Part shown: in pieces, positions 16,449 to 25,600 of the stretch | Numbering within the stretch: the first letter of the stretch is position 1 | Layout of the letters: the number at the start of each line of letters is the position of its first letter | NCBI RefSeq assembly: GCF_040394755.1 | Contig: NZ_JBEBRQ010000006.1 | DNA length: 64,000 nucleotides | Source of the DNA: Castellaniella defragrans_A | Lineage (GTDB): Bacteria; Pseudomonadota; Gammaproteobacteria; Burkholderiales; Burkholderiaceae_B | Direction: 5' to 3' (one strand) | Notes under the pieces: model-generated | What the model saw: only the letters and a program-made list of their open reading frames with translations | The model's database searches: none | Told to the model about the DNA's origin: nothing | Program-made: the position numbers and the translations under genes

Positions 16449-16601
16449 TCAGAATTTCCGCTCCTTGAGCGTGTAGGCATAGAGCGCATATTGCGTGTTG
16501 GTCTGCGAATCAAACCAGCCTCCCTGCATCAGACCGTCATCCACATTGCTCCATGACTTGCCGAAGTTTTGGCTGTAAAACGTGATGTCATGCACCACCA
16601 T
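16449..16601 (-). CDS. Small ORF, possible C-terminal relic of an Asp-box (BNR) protein
   Basis: A 50-codon frame with an RBS-like GAGGGG before its ATG and an in-frame stop just upstream. The segment YSQNFGKSWSNVDDGL resembles an Asp-box (S-x-D-x-G-x-x-W) of sialidase/BNR repeat proteins, and the rest (GGWFDSQTNTQYALYAYTL) looks like the end of a larger protein. I cannot tell a remnant from a true small gene. It ends eight bases from galU on the opposite strand. Confidence 0.3.
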   Translation of the reverse strand: MVVHDITFYSQNFGKSWSNVDDGLMQGGWFDSQTNTQYALYAYTLKERKF

Positions 16602-16671
16602 TCACTGCCCCTCGAAGAAAGTTGACAGATTTACGATTAAGCCGCTCATTCACGACATCCTGCATTCAGGA

Positions 16672-17958
16672 TCACTTAGGAACCACCATCCGGTAAATCG
16701 TCCCCAGGCCATGCGTGCCGCCGGCAAAGGTGCTCCCATAAAAGATACCGTTAGTTCCGGCAACAAGGCGCTCATCTTCGGGGCAGACGCCATCACCCGG
16801 TGTCGCGCCGAATGAGTACAGAGAAGTCATCTCGCCTTGCTTGCTCAGACGGAAGAATTGGCCCGCGAAATCGTTTCCGATCCTGTTAGCTCCCGCCGAA
16901 CATGTGGTTCCGTACAGGAAACCGTCGCTTCCTGCGATGATCGAAGATTGACCGACACCGTCACCTTGCACCGAACGTGGAAATGAATAAAGGAGCGCGT
17001 AATCACCATTGGGGGAAATCTTGAAAATCGCCCCGACACCAGCGCGTCCGCCGGCGCCAGTCGTGCCATACAGATTACCGTCATTGTCCTGCACTACGCC
17101 ATTTTTTGGATTCTCGCCATCGTCACTAACACTTCCAAACGAGTGAAGAACTGTGAGCTTCCCGGTCGGGGTCAACTGATAAACGATTCCCCTGTTATCA
17201 CGGCCCCCAAACTCCGTCGTGCCGTATAGATTTCCGTCGGCTCCAAGCGTAAGACCGCCCGACGGTGTTTTCCCGTCTATCTCATCGTCTCCGAAAAAGT
17301 GCAGCACCGAGAATTTGCCTGCACGGGTCATCCGGTATACGGCACCATCTCCGGTTAAACCTCCGACTGCCGTGGTGCCGTAGAACATCCCGTCCTGATC
17401 CTCGACGAGTAGACTGTTGGGCAATTGCGGATCGGCTTTCTCCACGCCGAACGTATGCAGAACTGTAACCTCTCCCCGAAGAGTCAACCGATACAAGGTA
17501 CCAGTAACCGTGCCAGGCCTGTTGGATCGCGTCGTACCATAGAAGTTTCCATCCGACGCCTGAATGACACCGTTGATAGGTTCGACGGCGTCAACGTCTG
17601 GCCGATCAAACGTGTAAGCAGGTGAGACGCGACCATCCGCTGTCATCCGGAATATCACGCCACCGTGCTCGGCTCCCACAGTCGGGGATGTCCAGTACAG
17701 ATTGCCGTCGTTGTCGGCAGTCAAGGGCCCGGAAATCATTGGGGAGGATACGTCCTCGCGTCCGAATGAGCGATCAAAATTTGCCAAAATGGTTGCCCCG
17801 GGTCGTGGCCTGCTCTTGTAGGAAGTTAGCAACACGTAGCAGCCGAATATTGCCACCAGAATGAACAGCACCACGCTTCCGCTTCGGAATCTGAGCAACT
17901 GCCTTCTCTCGGACAAAGATGCGCAGCCGGAGTGCCGGCCTGAACAATTGCGTACCAT
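16672..17958 (-). CDS. GloVer tandem-repeat membrane-anchored protein
   Basis: A 428-residue protein with an N-terminal membrane segment (about residues 27-47, GSVVLFILVAIFGCYVLLTS) followed by roughly nine repeats of about 40 residues. Each carries a DGNLYGTT-type core, a GG turn, a hydrophobic G-x-V/I-Y/F-R-M/L-T stretch and VLHSFG, which is the choice-of-anchor GloVer pattern expected to form a beta-propeller outside the cytoplasmic membrane. Function unknown. Base composition is visibly less GC-rich than in flanking genes and no neighbour is related, so recent acquisition is likely. Confidence 0.75.
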   Translation of the reverse strand: MVRNCSGRHSGCASLSERRQLLRFRSGSVVLFILVAIFGCYVLLTSYKSRPRPGATILANFDRSFGREDVSSPMISGPLTADNDGNLYWTSPTVGAEHGGVIFRMTADGRVSPAYTFDRPDVDAVEPINGVIQASDGNFYGTTRSNRPGTVTGTLYRLTLRGEVTVLHTFGVEKADPQLPNSLLVEDQDGMFYGTTAVGGLTGDGAVYRMTRAGKFSVLHFFGDDEIDGKTPSGGLTLGADGNLYGTTEFGGRDNRGIVYQLTPTGKLTVLHSFGSVSDDGENPKNGVVQDNDGNLYGTTGAGGRAGVGAIFKISPNGDYALLYSFPRSVQGDGVGQSSIIAGSDGFLYGTTCSAGANRIGNDFAGQFFRLSKQGEMTSLYSFGATPGDGVCPEDERLVAGTNGIFYGSTFAGGTHGLGTIYRMVVPK

Positions 17959-18128
17959 AACTTATTTTCTCCCGCCATCCTGCAGTGAAGTGATCAACCG
18001 GCAGTTATATTCGCACAGGTCGCACAGGTCCTTTGTTTCTGACGGCAGGGTATACCAGCCGTTGTGCTGCGTCTGAGGTGCAGGACTGATTCAGACGTCC
18101 ATATGAGGTTCCTTAATACAGCACCCGG

Positions 18129-19454
18129 TCAAACCCGCAGCATATCCTCCAGGCCATTGACGACCCGATCGACCGCGCCGGTATGCTGGCGGACCCAGTG
18201 GCTGCCGGCCTCGCCCATGCGCGCAAGGCAGCGAGGGTCCTCGAGCCATTGCAGCGCACGCTGCACGGCCTGGTCCGCGTCCGCCGCACACTCGATGGCG
18301 CCGGCCTTCAGGGCATCGGCTACCGCCTGCTCGAAATTGGCGGTGTGGGGGCCGACCAGCACCGGTTTTCCCAGCGCGCTGGCCTCGATGAAATTCTGCC
18401 CCCCCAGGGGCACGAAGCTGCCGCCGACGATGGCGACCTGACAAGCCGCGTAGTACCAGGCCATCTCGCCCAGGGTGTCGCCCAGCACCACTGATATTCC
18501 CTGGCAAGCCTGTATGGCCGAGGTTCCGCCATCGCCCAGTTGGATCAACTCGGAACGCCGGACGAACGGCAACCCGGCCTGCCGCAAGATCTCCGCCGCC
18601 TCGTCAAAGCGCGCCGGATGGCGCGGGATCAGATAGAACAGCGCCTCGTCACCTGGCTCGATCCCATGTTGACGCACCCGTTCGATCTGATGGCGCATGG
18701 CCTGGATGAACAAGGCGTCCTCGCCCTCGCGCGTACTGGCGATCGCGACCGTCTTGCGGCCCAGGCGTGCCGCGAAGTCGCCGCCGCGGGCAACGCGCTC
18801 GCGGTCCAGGCGAAGGTCGAACTTGAAATTGCCCGATACGCGCACGGCCACCGCCCCCGCCCGCTCCAGGCGCCGGGCGTCGAGCAGGGATTGCGCATAG
18901 ACCCCCTGGAACCGGCCATAGGCCTCGCGCATGATCCGCCCCATCCGCAGACTCTGGCGCAGGGAAGCATTGGACATGCGCGCGCTGGCCAGAATCATCG
19001 GCACGCCAGCACGGCTGGCCGCATGAATCAGGTTGGGCCAGACCTCACGCTCGATCAGCACCCCCGCCAGCGGCCGATGGCGCGCAATGAAGCGGCGCGT
19101 GGCGCCCGGGAAATCATAAGGCAGCCATTCCTGGATCAGCCGGCCCTGGGCGATATCCTCGCTGAAGGCGCGCGCGCCCTCGGCCCGGCCCGTGGCGGTC
19201 AGATGCGTGAGCAGAACACGATGGCCCCGATCCAGAACGGCGCGCACAAAAGGCTGCGCCGCGCGGGTTTCGCCCAAGCTGACCGCATGGATCCAGATCG
19301 CGCCGGGCGCTGGCGCGGCCCCCGCATAATGGCCGAAACGCGCCGCGCCGCAAGCCTCCCAATGTCCGCCCGCCTTGCGCGCACGCAAGGCCATCCACAC
19401 CAGCAAGGCCGGCGACAGAGCGCGGATCAGCACGGAATAGAAAAATCGGTTCAA
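18129..19454 (-). CDS. waaA: 3-deoxy-D-manno-octulosonic acid transferase WaaA
   Basis: A 441-residue GT30 family inner-membrane-associated enzyme adding Kdo from CMP-Kdo to lipid IVA, the first step of LPS core assembly. An N-terminal membrane segment (SVLIRALSPALLVWMALRA) is followed by the SLGET motif, the acceptor-side EREVWPNLI region and the C-terminal nucleotide-sugar site VGGSFVPLGGQNFIEASALGKPV. Full length for the family. It lies 33 bases downstream of waaC on the same strand, so the two probably form one transcription unit. Confidence 0.95.
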   Translation of the reverse strand: MNRFFYSVLIRALSPALLVWMALRARKAGGHWEACGAARFGHYAGAAPAPGAIWIHAVSLGETRAAQPFVRAVLDRGHRVLLTHLTATGRAEGARAFSEDIAQGRLIQEWLPYDFPGATRRFIARHRPLAGVLIEREVWPNLIHAASRAGVPMILASARMSNASLRQSLRMGRIMREAYGRFQGVYAQSLLDARRLERAGAVAVRVSGNFKFDLRLDRERVARGGDFAARLGRKTVAIASTREGEDALFIQAMRHQIERVRQHGIEPGDEALFYLIPRHPARFDEAAEILRQAGLPFVRRSELIQLGDGGTSAIQACQGISVVLGDTLGEMAWYYAACQVAIVGGSFVPLGGQNFIEASALGKPVLVGPHTANFEQAVADALKAGAIECAADADQAVQRALQWLEDPRCLARMGEAGSHWVRQHTGAVDRVVNGLEDMLRV

Positions 19455-19487
19455 GCGTCCAACCGTCGAAAGATCGTGCGCTTCATT

Positions 19488-20462
19488 TTATGGGGTTTTC
19501 CCGAGGTGCGCGGGCCCCAGGGCCTGATCGATCGCACCGAGCACCTGAACCGCCGTGGGAGCCTGGCCGCGTTCGCCCAGGCTTGCGGTGTAGGCGGCCC
19601 CCTCGAGCGGCGTGCGCACAGGAGTCGAAGCCCTGTAGATACCGATGGTCGGACGGCCGAGGCCGGCACTCAGATGCGTCAACCCGCTGTCCAGCCCCAC
19701 CATCAAGCGTGCGCGGGCAAGCTGCCCCGCCACCTCGCGCAGACTCATCCGCGGCAACACGACGGCACCTTCCCGCCCCCGCACCAGCGCCTCGGCCCGC
19801 GCGCGCTCGTTCTCGTTGCCCGCCAGCAAACGCAACACCAGACCGCGCGCCTGCAACACATCGAAGACCCGCTGCCAATCTGCCTCGGGCCAGAGCTTGT
19901 CATCCCGGCTGGCCGAAGGCATGATCACGACGGCATCGTCGATCGATACCCCATCGGTGAAGGCGGACAGGCCGAAATCGGGCGGCCCCTCGAACGCATA
20001 GCCAAAGGCCGCCGCGGCCAGACTGCGCTGCCGCAAAACGGCGGGCTGCCAGAACTCGATCCGATGGCGCACATCGTAGAACAGCGAGGCCAGCGGCTCG
20101 CGCGCGGATTTCCAGTCCAGGCCATGACGCACCCCATGCGCCTGGCGCACCAGCCAGACCGATTTCATCAGGGCCTGCATGTCGAGAATGACATCGTAGC
20201 GGCGCGCCCCGAGATCGGCCCGCAAAGCGGCACGCTCGCGGCGCGTATCGGCGGCCCACCAGTGCTTGCGCCAGCGGCGATGCGCCACGCGGATGACCTC
20301 GTTCACCGCCGGATGCCACGACGGGATCTCGGCGAAACCCTCCTCGGCGATCCAGTCGATACAGGCATCCGGGACATGCCGGGCGATGTCCGAGATGGCG
20401 GGCAGCATATGCACCAGATCCCCCAGCGAGGACGTGCGGACAATGAGGATGCGCGTGGTCAT
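19488..20462 (-). CDS. waaC: ADP-heptose:LPS heptosyltransferase I WaaC
   Basis: A 324-residue GT9 family heptosyltransferase that adds the first L,D-heptose to Kdo in the inner core. N-terminal ILIVRTSSLGDLVHMLPAISDI is diagnostic, with VVIMPSASRDDKLWPEADW and the donor site VGLDSGLTHLSAGLGRPTIGIY later. The ATG at 20462 gives the normal start; upstream in-frame codons are not conserved in character. The RBS is weak. It precedes waaA and is divergent from the gamma-carbonic anhydrase gene. Confidence 0.93.
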   Translation of the reverse strand: MTTRILIVRTSSLGDLVHMLPAISDIARHVPDACIDWIAEEGFAEIPSWHPAVNEVIRVAHRRWRKHWWAADTRRERAALRADLGARRYDVILDMQALMKSVWLVRQAHGVRHGLDWKSAREPLASLFYDVRHRIEFWQPAVLRQRSLAAAAFGYAFEGPPDFGLSAFTDGVSIDDAVVIMPSASRDDKLWPEADWQRVFDVLQARGLVLRLLAGNENERARAEALVRGREGAVVLPRMSLREVAGQLARARLMVGLDSGLTHLSAGLGRPTIGIYRASTPVRTPLEGAAYTASLGERGQAPTAVQVLGAIDQALGPAHLGKTP

Positions 20463-20652
20463 GGCGGAATTATATGCGGGCGAAAACAGGGGGGATGTTG
20501 AGTTCTTGAGATGCGTCTGGAGGCCAATTCCAGAAATCCAAACGAGGCAACCCTCACACAAGAACCGGCAAGCAACCCAACAAACCCCTTATGCTACGAT
20601 CAGACGAAACGAACAGGGTCGGCAACACACGGCCCGCACAAAGGGAGGCGCC

Positions 20653-21174
20653 ATGCCCTGTTATGCCTTTGGGGACCTCACCCCGCAGCTCGATCCATCG
20701 GCCTATGCAGCCCCCGGCGCCACACTGATCGGCGCCGCCTCACTGGACGCCCACAGCAGCATCTGGCCGGGCGCAGTGATCCGGGCGGACAACGAACCCA
20801 TCCACATCGGCGAAGGCTCGAACATCCAGGAAAACGCCGTCCTGCACGTCGATCCGGGCTGTCCCCTGCGCATCGGGCGCCACGTCACCATCGGCCATCA
20901 GGCCATGCTGCACGGCTGCACCATCGAGGATGGCTGTCTCATCGGCATCCAGGCCATCGTCCTGAACCACGCCGTGATCGGCCGCCACAGCCTCGTGGGC
21001 GCGGGAGCGCTGGTCACCGAAGGCAAGGTATTCCCGGAACGCTCGCTGATCATCGGCTCGCCGGCCAAGGCCGTGCGCACACTCAGCGACGAGGAGGTCG
21101 CCGCCCTCGAACGCAGCGCCCAATCCTACCGCGAACGCGCCGCGCTGTTTCGCGAGAGCCTGCGCGAACTCTGA
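20653..21174 (+). CDS. Gamma-carbonic anhydrase-like hexapeptide protein
   Basis: A 173-residue left-handed beta-helix protein of the gamma-carbonic anhydrase/PaaY/YrdA group. Metal-binding His positions appear in VLHVDPG, TIGHQAMLHGC (two His), and the closing region IIGSPAKAVR is typical. These trimers bind zinc or iron and may hydrate CO2, but many are inactive. The ATG at 20653 follows AAGGGAGG. Its last 49 bases overlap the end of the convergent glycosyltransferase gene. Confidence 0.9.
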   Translation: MPCYAFGDLTPQLDPSAYAAPGATLIGAASLDAHSSIWPGAVIRADNEPIHIGEGSNIQENAVLHVDPGCPLRIGRHVTIGHQAMLHGCTIEDGCLIGIQAIVLNHAVIGRHSLVGAGALVTEGKVFPERSLIIGSPAKAVRTLSDEEVAALERSAQSYRERAALFRESLREL

Positions 21175-22208
21175 TACACCGCCAGATAACTCGCCACCAT
21201 CGCGGGCGCCGAATACGCATGCGCCACATGCGCGCGCGCGCGCTCGACCATGGCGGCAGTTTCCTCGGGACAGTCCAGCACCCGGGCGATCTGCCCGGCC
21301 ATCCCCTCGGCATCCCCCGGCTCGCACAACAGGCCGCGACCCCCGGCCAGGGTTTCGAGGTGACCGCCGACCGCCGTCGCCACCACCGGCACGCCCGCCA
21401 GACAGGCATCCAGCACACTGGTGCCCAGGGCCTCGAAACGCGAACTCGACACATAGACCTGCGCCAGAGCCAGGAAATCCTCGATGCGCGGCTGGAACCC
21501 GGTAAAAAGATAGACATCCTCCAGGCCCAGCGCCCGGACGCGCGCGCGCGCCGCCTCGCCCGCCGCGCCATCGGCGCCGCAATGCAGGCAGACCAGACCG
21601 GGCCGCGCGGCCGCCAGGATCGCCACCGCCTCGATCAGGGTGCCGGGGTCTTTCTCGGGACTAAGCGCCGCCGCCGTCAGCAGCACCGTGCGGCCGCGTA
21701 ACGCGTGGCGTTCGCGCAAAACATCGACTGCCTGCGCATCCGCCGGCCGCGCCTCCACGGCGCTGGGAATCACCTGGACGTCCAGCCCCAGGGCACGCGG
21801 CGCCTGGGCAGCCGCCTCGCTGATGGCGACGAAGGCATCGGCCCGCGCCCACTTCCAGCGCGCACGGCCCGGATGACGCCGGGGGCCGAAGGCGGTGCGG
21901 CGGGTAAAGACCACGGGACGGCGCAGGCAGGGACGCAGCAGCGCGAGCAAGCTCATGGCCTGCGCGGTCTGGGCATGCAGCACATCGCAGCGGCGCGCAT
22001 GGCGCAACAGCCAGACCGCCATCCCGATCGCCCCCGCGACCTCATGGACCTTGAACCCCTCGGCGCGCGCGCGCTGCGCCAGGGGGCCGCCGGTGCGCGC
22101 CAACAGCTCGGCCTCATGGCCCGCGGCGCGCAGGCCGCGCAGCGTCAGCAGGGTCTGGCGCTCGCCGCCGCGCCAGCCGCGTTCCAGGTTGAGTTGCAGA
22201 ATGCGCAT
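21126..22208 (-). CDS. GT4 family glycosyltransferase
   Basis: A 360-residue GT-B glycosyltransferase. N-terminal LQLNLERGWRGGERQTLLTLRGL and the C-terminal EX7E-type motif SSSRFEALGTSVLDACLAGVPVVAT are characteristic of group 1 (GT4) enzymes. It is close to waaA/waaC and glmU, so an LPS core or O-antigen sugar transfer is likely, but donor and acceptor are unknown. I start at the ATG at 22208 where homology begins; a GTG at 22256 is in frame. Its C-terminal tail of about 16 residues overlaps the carbonic anhydrase gene. Confidence 0.88.
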   Translation of the reverse strand: MRILQLNLERGWRGGERQTLLTLRGLRAAGHEAELLARTGGPLAQRARAEGFKVHEVAGAIGMAVWLLRHARRCDVLHAQTAQAMSLLALLRPCLRRPVVFTRRTAFGPRRHPGRARWKWARADAFVAISEAAAQAPRALGLDVQVIPSAVEARPADAQAVDVLRERHALRGRTVLLTAAALSPEKDPGTLIEAVAILAAARPGLVCLHCGADGAAGEAARARVRALGLEDVYLFTGFQPRIEDFLALAQVYVSSSRFEALGTSVLDACLAGVPVVATAVGGHLETLAGGRGLLCEPGDAEGMAGQIARVLDCPEETAAMVERARAHVAHAYSAPAMVASYLAVYQSSRRLSRNSAARSR

Positions 22209-22297
22209 GGGCGGCACGGCGCGCGAGTCCTGTTGGGCGGACGGAGGGCTGGACACTAGAATCCGTTCACACGAAAGACAGTGTGCATGAACAGGCC

Positions 22298-23665
22298 CTA
22301 GGATTTGCGCACCGGGCGCTTCCAGCCCGCGACGGTCCGCTGCTCGGGCCGCGACAGGGTCAGCGCCTGCGCGGGCGCATCGCGCGTCAGCGTCGTCCCC
22401 GCCCCCAGGGTGGCGCCCTGCCCCACGCGCACCGGCGCCACGAGCTGAGTATCCGAACCGATGAAGGCGTCGTCCTCGATCACCGTCTGGAATTTGTTGA
22501 CGCCATCGTAGTTGCAGGTGATGGTTCCCGCCCCGATGTTGACCCGCTCACCGATCGAGGCATCGCCCAGATAGGCCAGATGATTGGCCTTTGAGGCGCG
22601 CCCGAGGCGGGTTTTCTTGAGCTCGACGAAGTTGCCGACATGCGCCTGCGGGCCGATGTCGGCGCCGGGGCGCAGGCGCGCATAGGGCCCGATGCGCGCC
22701 TCCTCGGCCACGCGCGCGCCCTCGACGTGGGTATAGGCCTCGAGCCGCGTGCCCGCCCCGATCCCGGCATCGCGGATCACGCAGCAGGGGCCGATGCTCA
22801 CCCCGTCGTCCAGTCTCACCTCGCCCTCGAATACACAGCCGACATCGATGAACACGTCGCGTCCGCAATGCAGCCGTCCACGCAGGTCGAAACGAGCGGG
22901 ATCGGCCAGCGTCACGCCCTGTTCGAGCAGGCGGCGGGCCTGCTCGGCCTGCCAGATGCGTTCGAGCGTCGCCTGCTGGATGCGGCTGTTGACCCCGAGA
23001 GTCTCCCAGGACGCCGCAGGCCGTGCATGACCGACGGCGATGCCGTCGGCAACCGCCAGCCCGACGATATCGGTCAGATAGTATTCGCCTTGCGCATTGC
23101 GATTGTCGATGCGACCCAGCCAATCGCGCAGCGCTGCGGTGGGCGCGGCCAGGATTCCGGTATTGATTTCTGTGATGGCCCGCTCGGCTTCGCTCGCATC
23201 CTTGTGCTCGACGATACGCGCGATGTGGCCATCGGCACCGCGCACGATGCGCCCGTAGCCCGTGGGGTCTTCGGCGATCTCGGTCAGCAGCGCCAGGCCA
23301 TTGCCACGAGCGGCCAGCAGAGCCGCCAGCGTTGCCGATTGCACCAGGGGCACATCACCATACAGCACCAGGCAGGCGTCGTCCGGATCGCCTTCGAGCA
23401 GCAGCGGCAGCGCCTGCATGACGGCATGGCCCGTTCCGCACTGAGGTTGCTGCAGGGCGAAATGCAGATCCTCGCCCGCGTAGGCTGCGCGCACCCGGTC
23501 GGCGCCATGCCCAACCACCACCACGATCCGGTCGGGATCGAGGGTACGCGCCTGCTCGAGCACATGACTGAGCATGGGGCGCCCGGCGATCGGATGCAAT
23601 ACCTTGGGCAGATCGGATTGCATGCGTTTGCCCAGGCCGGCGGCCAGGATGATGACGTTGAGCAT
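22298..23665 (-). CDS. glmU: Bifunctional GlcNAc-1-P uridyltransferase / GlcN-1-P acetyltransferase GlmU
   Basis: A 455-residue bifunctional enzyme making UDP-GlcNAc for peptidoglycan and LPS. The N-terminal pyrophosphorylase domain starts NVIILAAGLGKRMQSDLPKVL, with GTGHAVMQALPLLL and VLYGDVPL. The C-terminal left-handed beta-helix acetyltransferase domain has RPGADIGPQAHVGNFVELKK and CNYDGVNKFQT. The start at 23665 is set by the family N-terminus; a much longer in-frame extension through the phaM antisense region is spurious. It lies 40 bases after phaM. Confidence 0.97.
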   Translation of the reverse strand: MLNVIILAAGLGKRMQSDLPKVLHPIAGRPMLSHVLEQARTLDPDRIVVVVGHGADRVRAAYAGEDLHFALQQPQCGTGHAVMQALPLLLEGDPDDACLVLYGDVPLVQSATLAALLAARGNGLALLTEIAEDPTGYGRIVRGADGHIARIVEHKDASEAERAITEINTGILAAPTAALRDWLGRIDNRNAQGEYYLTDIVGLAVADGIAVGHARPAASWETLGVNSRIQQATLERIWQAEQARRLLEQGVTLADPARFDLRGRLHCGRDVFIDVGCVFEGEVRLDDGVSIGPCCVIRDAGIGAGTRLEAYTHVEGARVAEEARIGPYARLRPGADIGPQAHVGNFVELKKTRLGRASKANHLAYLGDASIGERVNIGAGTITCNYDGVNKFQTVIEDDAFIGSDTQLVAPVRVGQGATLGAGTTLTRDAPAQALTLSRPEQRTVAGWKRPVRKS

Positions 23666-23705
23666 AGAAATGACGAATCGCTGATGGCTGATGAATATCT
23701 GGAGA

Positions 23706-24446
23706 TCAGGTACGCGGCTTGCCGCGCCTGGCGTTCGCGCCGGACCCTGATGTCCTGGAAGTCTTGGAAGCTCTGGCGGTCTTGGGCGCCTCGGGAGCCT
23801 TGGTTGCCGCGGCGGCCTTGGCGGCCTGACGCCGGGGAGGTTTCGCGGCGGGCGCCGAATCGGTATCGGTCGCGGATTCCGGCGCCCCTTGAAGGGTGGC
23901 CGCCGTGGCATCGGCAAGCGTCTGGAACTGCCGCTGCAGCAGATTCCACCACTCGCCCGCAACCTGGGCATAGGCCTGGGTCGCCGCCGTGTCGTGGGCT
24001 GAGTCCGGTGCCGCCTCGGCGGTGTCCTGTTGCGCGGCACGGCGCGCGGAATCCGATTCCTGCGCGGCGCTGTCCGGGGCCGCGGGAGCGTCCGCGGCGG
24101 CTGCCGCATGATCCGCACCGGACGCAAACGCACCCGGCATACCCTGGTCGGCAAACGCGCGCAGGGTCGAGAGCGTGGCCCGCTGGATCTCAAGCCCCTG
24201 GATCGTATTGCCCAGGATCGAGGCATTCAATTGCAGCCAGTTCTGGACACTGCGCAGTTCGCCGATGCGCCGATCCAGATCCTCGATCGACATCAGCGGC
24301 AATCCCGCAGACTCGAAACTGCCGCCTGCCATGCCCTGCCAGGCCTGCCGCATCATTTCGAGACCTGCGAACAAGGGATTGCGCGCAGCCTCGCCGTCCT
24401 GCCCGAAACCCGGCAGCACAAAGGGATTGCTGGATTCTTTTGACAT
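23706..24446 (-). CDS. phaM: PhaM-like polyhydroxyalkanoate granule regulator
   Basis: A 246-residue protein. The N-terminal part has the PhaM helix: SIEDLDRRIGELRSVQNWLQ and NASILGNTIQGLEIQRATLSTL, followed by a low-complexity Ala/Asp-rich linker. The C-terminal tail is rich in Lys, Ala and Pro (AKPPRRQAAKAAAATKAPEA), like the histone-like DNA-binding tail of PhaM. In Cupriavidus, PhaM activates PHB synthase and tethers granules to the nucleoid. The ATG follows CAGGAGGCGGG. No pha genes are adjacent. Confidence 0.8.
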   Translation of the reverse strand: MSKESSNPFVLPGFGQDGEAARNPLFAGLEMMRQAWQGMAGGSFESAGLPLMSIEDLDRRIGELRSVQNWLQLNASILGNTIQGLEIQRATLSTLRAFADQGMPGAFASGADHAAAAADAPAAPDSAAQESDSARRAAQQDTAEAAPDSAHDTAATQAYAQVAGEWWNLLQRQFQTLADATAATLQGAPESATDTDSAPAAKPPRRQAAKAAAATKAPEAPKTARASKTSRTSGSGANARRGKPRT

Positions 24447-24481
24447 GATGCCCGCCTCCTGCCGGCCCCGTGCCGGACGCT

Positions 24482-25327
24482 TCATTTTAGGGGGGCGGCC
24501 GGACTCGCGCCAGCCGTGCGCATGCGCAGGCTGTCCAGGATGGCGAGTTCGGCCTCGAGCGTGAACGCACCGTGGCCGAGCATCTCCCAGAGTTCGGCCA
24601 CGGCGACACAGCGGATCTCGCAGACCTCGCCATCCATATTGACCGGGGTCACCGCGGCATCGAGCACACAATCGCACAGCAACAGGTTCTCAACCTGGTA
24701 GCCCTCGGGCAGGCGACGATGCATCCGCAGAACCATGCGCAGCGGCCCGTGCCCCGCGATCTCGACGGCGCGCAGGCCAGCCTCCTCGCGGCTTTCGCGC
24801 AACAGCGCGGTTTCGTGGTCCTCGCCGGCCGCCACCAGGCCGCCGGACAGCGTGTCCCACAGGCCTGGGTCGGTGGACTTGTCGAGGGCGCGGCGCGCGA
24901 TCCACAGCCGGCCGTCCGGCGCCCATGCATTCAGATGCACGGCCTGCGTCAGCAAACCCAGGGGCCGCACAGCCGCGCGCTCGATGCGCGCCAGCACGCG
25001 GCCCTCGCCGATCACGTCCAGCAATTCGTCACGCCAGGCGCGCAAACATTGCGCCGCGCGCAAGGCCTCGGCGATCCCGCGCAGCACCGCATCGAGATTC
25101 AGTCCCTGCCGCAAGGCGGCGGTGATATGCACCGCCTCGTCCTCGACATGCACGCCCGGCAATCCGGCAACGGCCTCGACGGCACGCGGCGCGACCCAGC
25201 CAGCCACACGCGCCGCAACGGTCAGGGGCCGCGAGCCGGGCGGCGGCAATTGCTGCGCCCGGCGCAACAGTCGCGTGAATCGCGCGTCGAGCTCATGCGG
25301 CGCGGGGACGATGGATGGGAAGGTCAT
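24482..25327 (-). CDS. Nudix hydrolase with DUF4743-type N-terminus
   Basis: A 281-residue protein with an N-terminal DUF4743-like region and a C-terminal Nudix domain. The Nudix box GGLVAAGEDHETALLRESRE plus EAGL is complete (GX5EX7REUXEEXGU). This architecture is shared with Tnr3-type thiamine-diphosphate/oxothiamine-diphosphate hydrolases, and relatives are annotated as isoprenyl-diphosphate or thiamine pyrophosphokinase-related. A housecleaning role is inferred. It precedes phaM by 35 bases on the same strand and is divergent from the ctaC operon. Confidence 0.87.
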   Translation of the reverse strand: MTFPSIVPAPHELDARFTRLLRRAQQLPPPGSRPLTVAARVAGWVAPRAVEAVAGLPGVHVEDEAVHITAALRQGLNLDAVLRGIAEALRAAQCLRAWRDELLDVIGEGRVLARIERAAVRPLGLLTQAVHLNAWAPDGRLWIARRALDKSTDPGLWDTLSGGLVAAGEDHETALLRESREEAGLRAVEIAGHGPLRMVLRMHRRLPEGYQVENLLLCDCVLDAAVTPVNMDGEVCEIRCVAVAELWEMLGHGAFTLEAELAILDSLRMRTAGASPAAPLK

Positions 25328-25387
25328 CGAGTCATTGTAGAGGATGCCGCGGAGGCATCGGTGGAAACCCGAAGCCTAAACTAAAAA

Positions 25388-25405
25388 CCATGCGGACCCG
25401 CATGG
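25388..25405 (-). other. Eight-base-pair hairpin with minus-strand T run in the ctaC leader region
   Basis: CCATGCGG-ac-CCGCATGG makes a perfect 8-bp stem with a two-base loop, followed on the minus strand by TTTTTAG. It looks like a short intrinsic terminator facing the Nudix gene, but no minus-strand gene lies upstream of it. It might stop antisense transcripts or be fortuitous. Confidence 0.35.
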
Positions 25406-25434
25406 ACAATCCCACACAAGCGACATGCCTTCGT

Positions 25435-25440
25435 TATAAT
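25435..25440 (+). promoter_or_regulatory. Possible -10 element of the ctaC operon
   Basis: A perfect TATAAT hexamer about 160 bases before the ctaC ATG, in the only clearly AT-rich part of the 25.33-25.60 kb gap. No good -35 lies at the usual spacing, so this is a weak or activator-dependent promoter candidate. The rest of the gap shows no coding region. Confidence 0.3.
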
Positions 25441-25547
25441 TCCTGCATTCCGTGTCAGGGAATTTTGCAGGCCATAACCTCCGCGCCCCATTCTATCGTC
25501 TGCAATCCAATCATTGTTTCCAGACCCAATCACCCCGAACAGGTTCT

Positions 25548-25561
25548 TTGATTAAGGTCAA
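25548..25561 (+). promoter_or_regulatory. FNR/ANR-type site in the ctaC leader
   Basis: TTGATTAAGGTCAA fits TTGAT-N4-ATCAA at 9 of 10 positions. It lies 40-53 bases before the chosen ctaC ATG and downstream of the candidate -10 at 25435, a position better suited to repression than activation. Regulation of an aerobic oxidase by an oxygen-sensing Crp/Fnr protein is plausible but unproven. Confidence 0.4.
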
Positions 25562-25600
25562 ACAAACATGAAAAGGCACGAAAACAACCAAAGGGTCCGC

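Noticed and set aside
22298..24226. Extension of glmU by about 190 codons upstream
   Set aside because: The extra sequence is Pro/Arg-rich and antisense-like over phaM; the family N-terminus starts at 23665.
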